NCBI GenBank assembly: GCA_025458465.1
Contig: JALOSK010000153.1
Span: 1-5,174, forward strand
Source of the DNA: Sandarakinorhabdus sp.
Lineage (GTDB): Bacteria; Pseudomonadota; Alphaproteobacteria; Sphingomonadales; Sphingomonadaceae
DNA: 5,174 nucleotides
Direction: 5' to 3'
The stretch's first letter is position 1. Every line of letters begins with the position of its first letter. The notes beneath the pieces are model-generated. The model saw only the letters and a list, made by a program, of their open reading frames with translations. It searched no databases and was not told where the DNA came from. The translations under genes and the position numbers were made by a program. This document shows, piece after piece, positions 4,544 through 5,174 of the stretch.

Positions 4544-5174
4544 CACGCCGTATCGCGTCCTGCACCAGATCGGGGCGTTCCAGCGGCAGGAAATGCGTGG
4601 TGCCGGGCACGCGCCGTGCCGCGATGCACGAAGGATGCGCGGCAAAGGCCGCCAGTTCCGCATCCCGCACCGTCGATCCTTCCTCGCCGGCCAGGATGAT
4701 GAACGGGCAACGGATGGCCGCCAGCGCCGGCTCGATACGCGGCGAGACCGCACGGAAGGTGGCGCTTTCATAGGCGGGCGCACAGGCCAGATCGACCCCA
4801 TCGGCCGTTTCCATCAGGCCGCCGTCCAGATAGGCATCCAGATCGGCATCATGCCAGGTGCGGAACACGCCGCGACCGTCATAGGCAGCGCGGGCATCGG
4901 CCCGGCTGGGAAAGCTGCCACGCCGCCGTGCCGCCTGATCGGCCATCGGATTGGGAATGGCCACGCCGGCGCGCACCTGTGCCGCGACCTCGAAGGGCAG
5001 CATGGCCGGATCGATCATCACCAGCCCTGCCACACGGTCCGGCCGGGCCGCGGCAGCCAGCAGGGAGACAGCCGCACCCATCGAATGGCCGGCCAGCAGC
5101 CACGGGCGATCACCATCAATCGCATCGATCAGGCGCAACAGGTCGTCCGCAAACTGGTCCCAGCTGGTCAGCGC
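4515..5174 (-). CDS. Alpha/beta-fold hydrolase, N-terminus outside window
   Basis: The frame is open from the window edge to a TAA stop at 4517-4515, giving 219 visible residues. A TTG at 5138 is internal, because family sequence continues upstream of it (ALTSWDQFADDLL). The nucleophile elbow is GHSMG, with Ser31 in visible numbering, preceded by 'DGDRPWLLA' and followed by 'RPDRVAGLVMIDPAML'. A cap region carries 'SRADARAAYDGRGVFRTWHD' and 'APAYESATFRAV'. The late strand 'CPFIILAGEEGST' places the acid near Glu164/Glu165, or possibly Asp171. The catalytic His is His194 in 'GTTHFLPLERPDLV'. This is the lipase/esterase/epoxide-hydrolase-like superfamily, and the substrate cannot be read from sequence. 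Roughly 60-80 residues, including the oxyanion-hole HG motif, lie beyond the window. It converges on lptA and overlaps its 3' end by 29 bases, so it is not part of that operon. Confidence 0.9.
   Translation of the reverse strand, partial: ALTSWDQFADDLLRLIDAIDGDRPWLLAGHSMGAAVSLLAAAARPDRVAGLVMIDPAMLPFEVAAQVRAGVAIPNPMADQAARRRGSFPSRADARAAYDGRGVFRTWHDADLDAYLDGGLMETADGVDLACAPAYESATFRAVSPRIEPALAAIRCPFIILAGEEGSTVRDAELAAFAAHPSCIAARRVPGTTHFLPLERPDLVQDAIRRVSLASLPER

Overview
This is a GC-rich, densely coding stretch of a Gram-negative chromosome, most likely from an alphaproteobacterium of the order Sphingomonadales. The lineage call rests on three things. The order is a short RNase D gene, then lptC, then lptA. 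The LptC carries a PGS-x-HDR motif just before its membrane segment, which I recall from sphingomonad LptC proteins. A 113-residue orphan protein with an LPGQGWW motif, of a kind I associate with sphingomonads, lies divergent to rnd. This is inference from recalled families, not from a database search.

Layout from left to right. Positions 1-846 (+) hold the C-terminal two thirds or so of a TolC-type outer membrane efflux protein whose start lies outside the window. After 68 bases containing an imperfect hairpin comes 915-2309 (+), a very tryptophan-rich lipoprotein of the DUF6600 type with a WNNGG tandem repeat and a long polar tail. A 113-residue protein of unknown function (2322-2663, -) converges on it, with only 12 bases between the stop codons. 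A 78-base divergent intergenic region with several GC-rich dyads and a strong hairpin leads into an apparent operon on the + strand: rnd (2742-3356), lptC (3375-4040) and lptA (4046-4543). Finally, an alpha/beta hydrolase (4515-5174, -), cut off at the window edge, runs towards lptA and overlaps its 3' end by 29 bases.

How the genes fit together. LptC and LptA are the inner-membrane and periplasmic parts of the bridge that moves lipopolysaccharide to the outer membrane. The TolC-like protein and the DUF6600 lipoprotein are also envelope proteins, so the window is mostly an outer-envelope neighbourhood with an RNA-processing nuclease leading the lpt operon. The usual next gene, lptB, is not after lptA here, because the convergent hydrolase occupies that place. 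No stretch above 300 bases lacks a gene. I see no mobile element, CRISPR array, tRNA or rRNA. No convincing new multi-gene system is visible. The most notable items are the Trp/Asn/Gly repeat lipoprotein, the uncharacterised 113-residue family, and the hairpin that abuts the rnd start codon.
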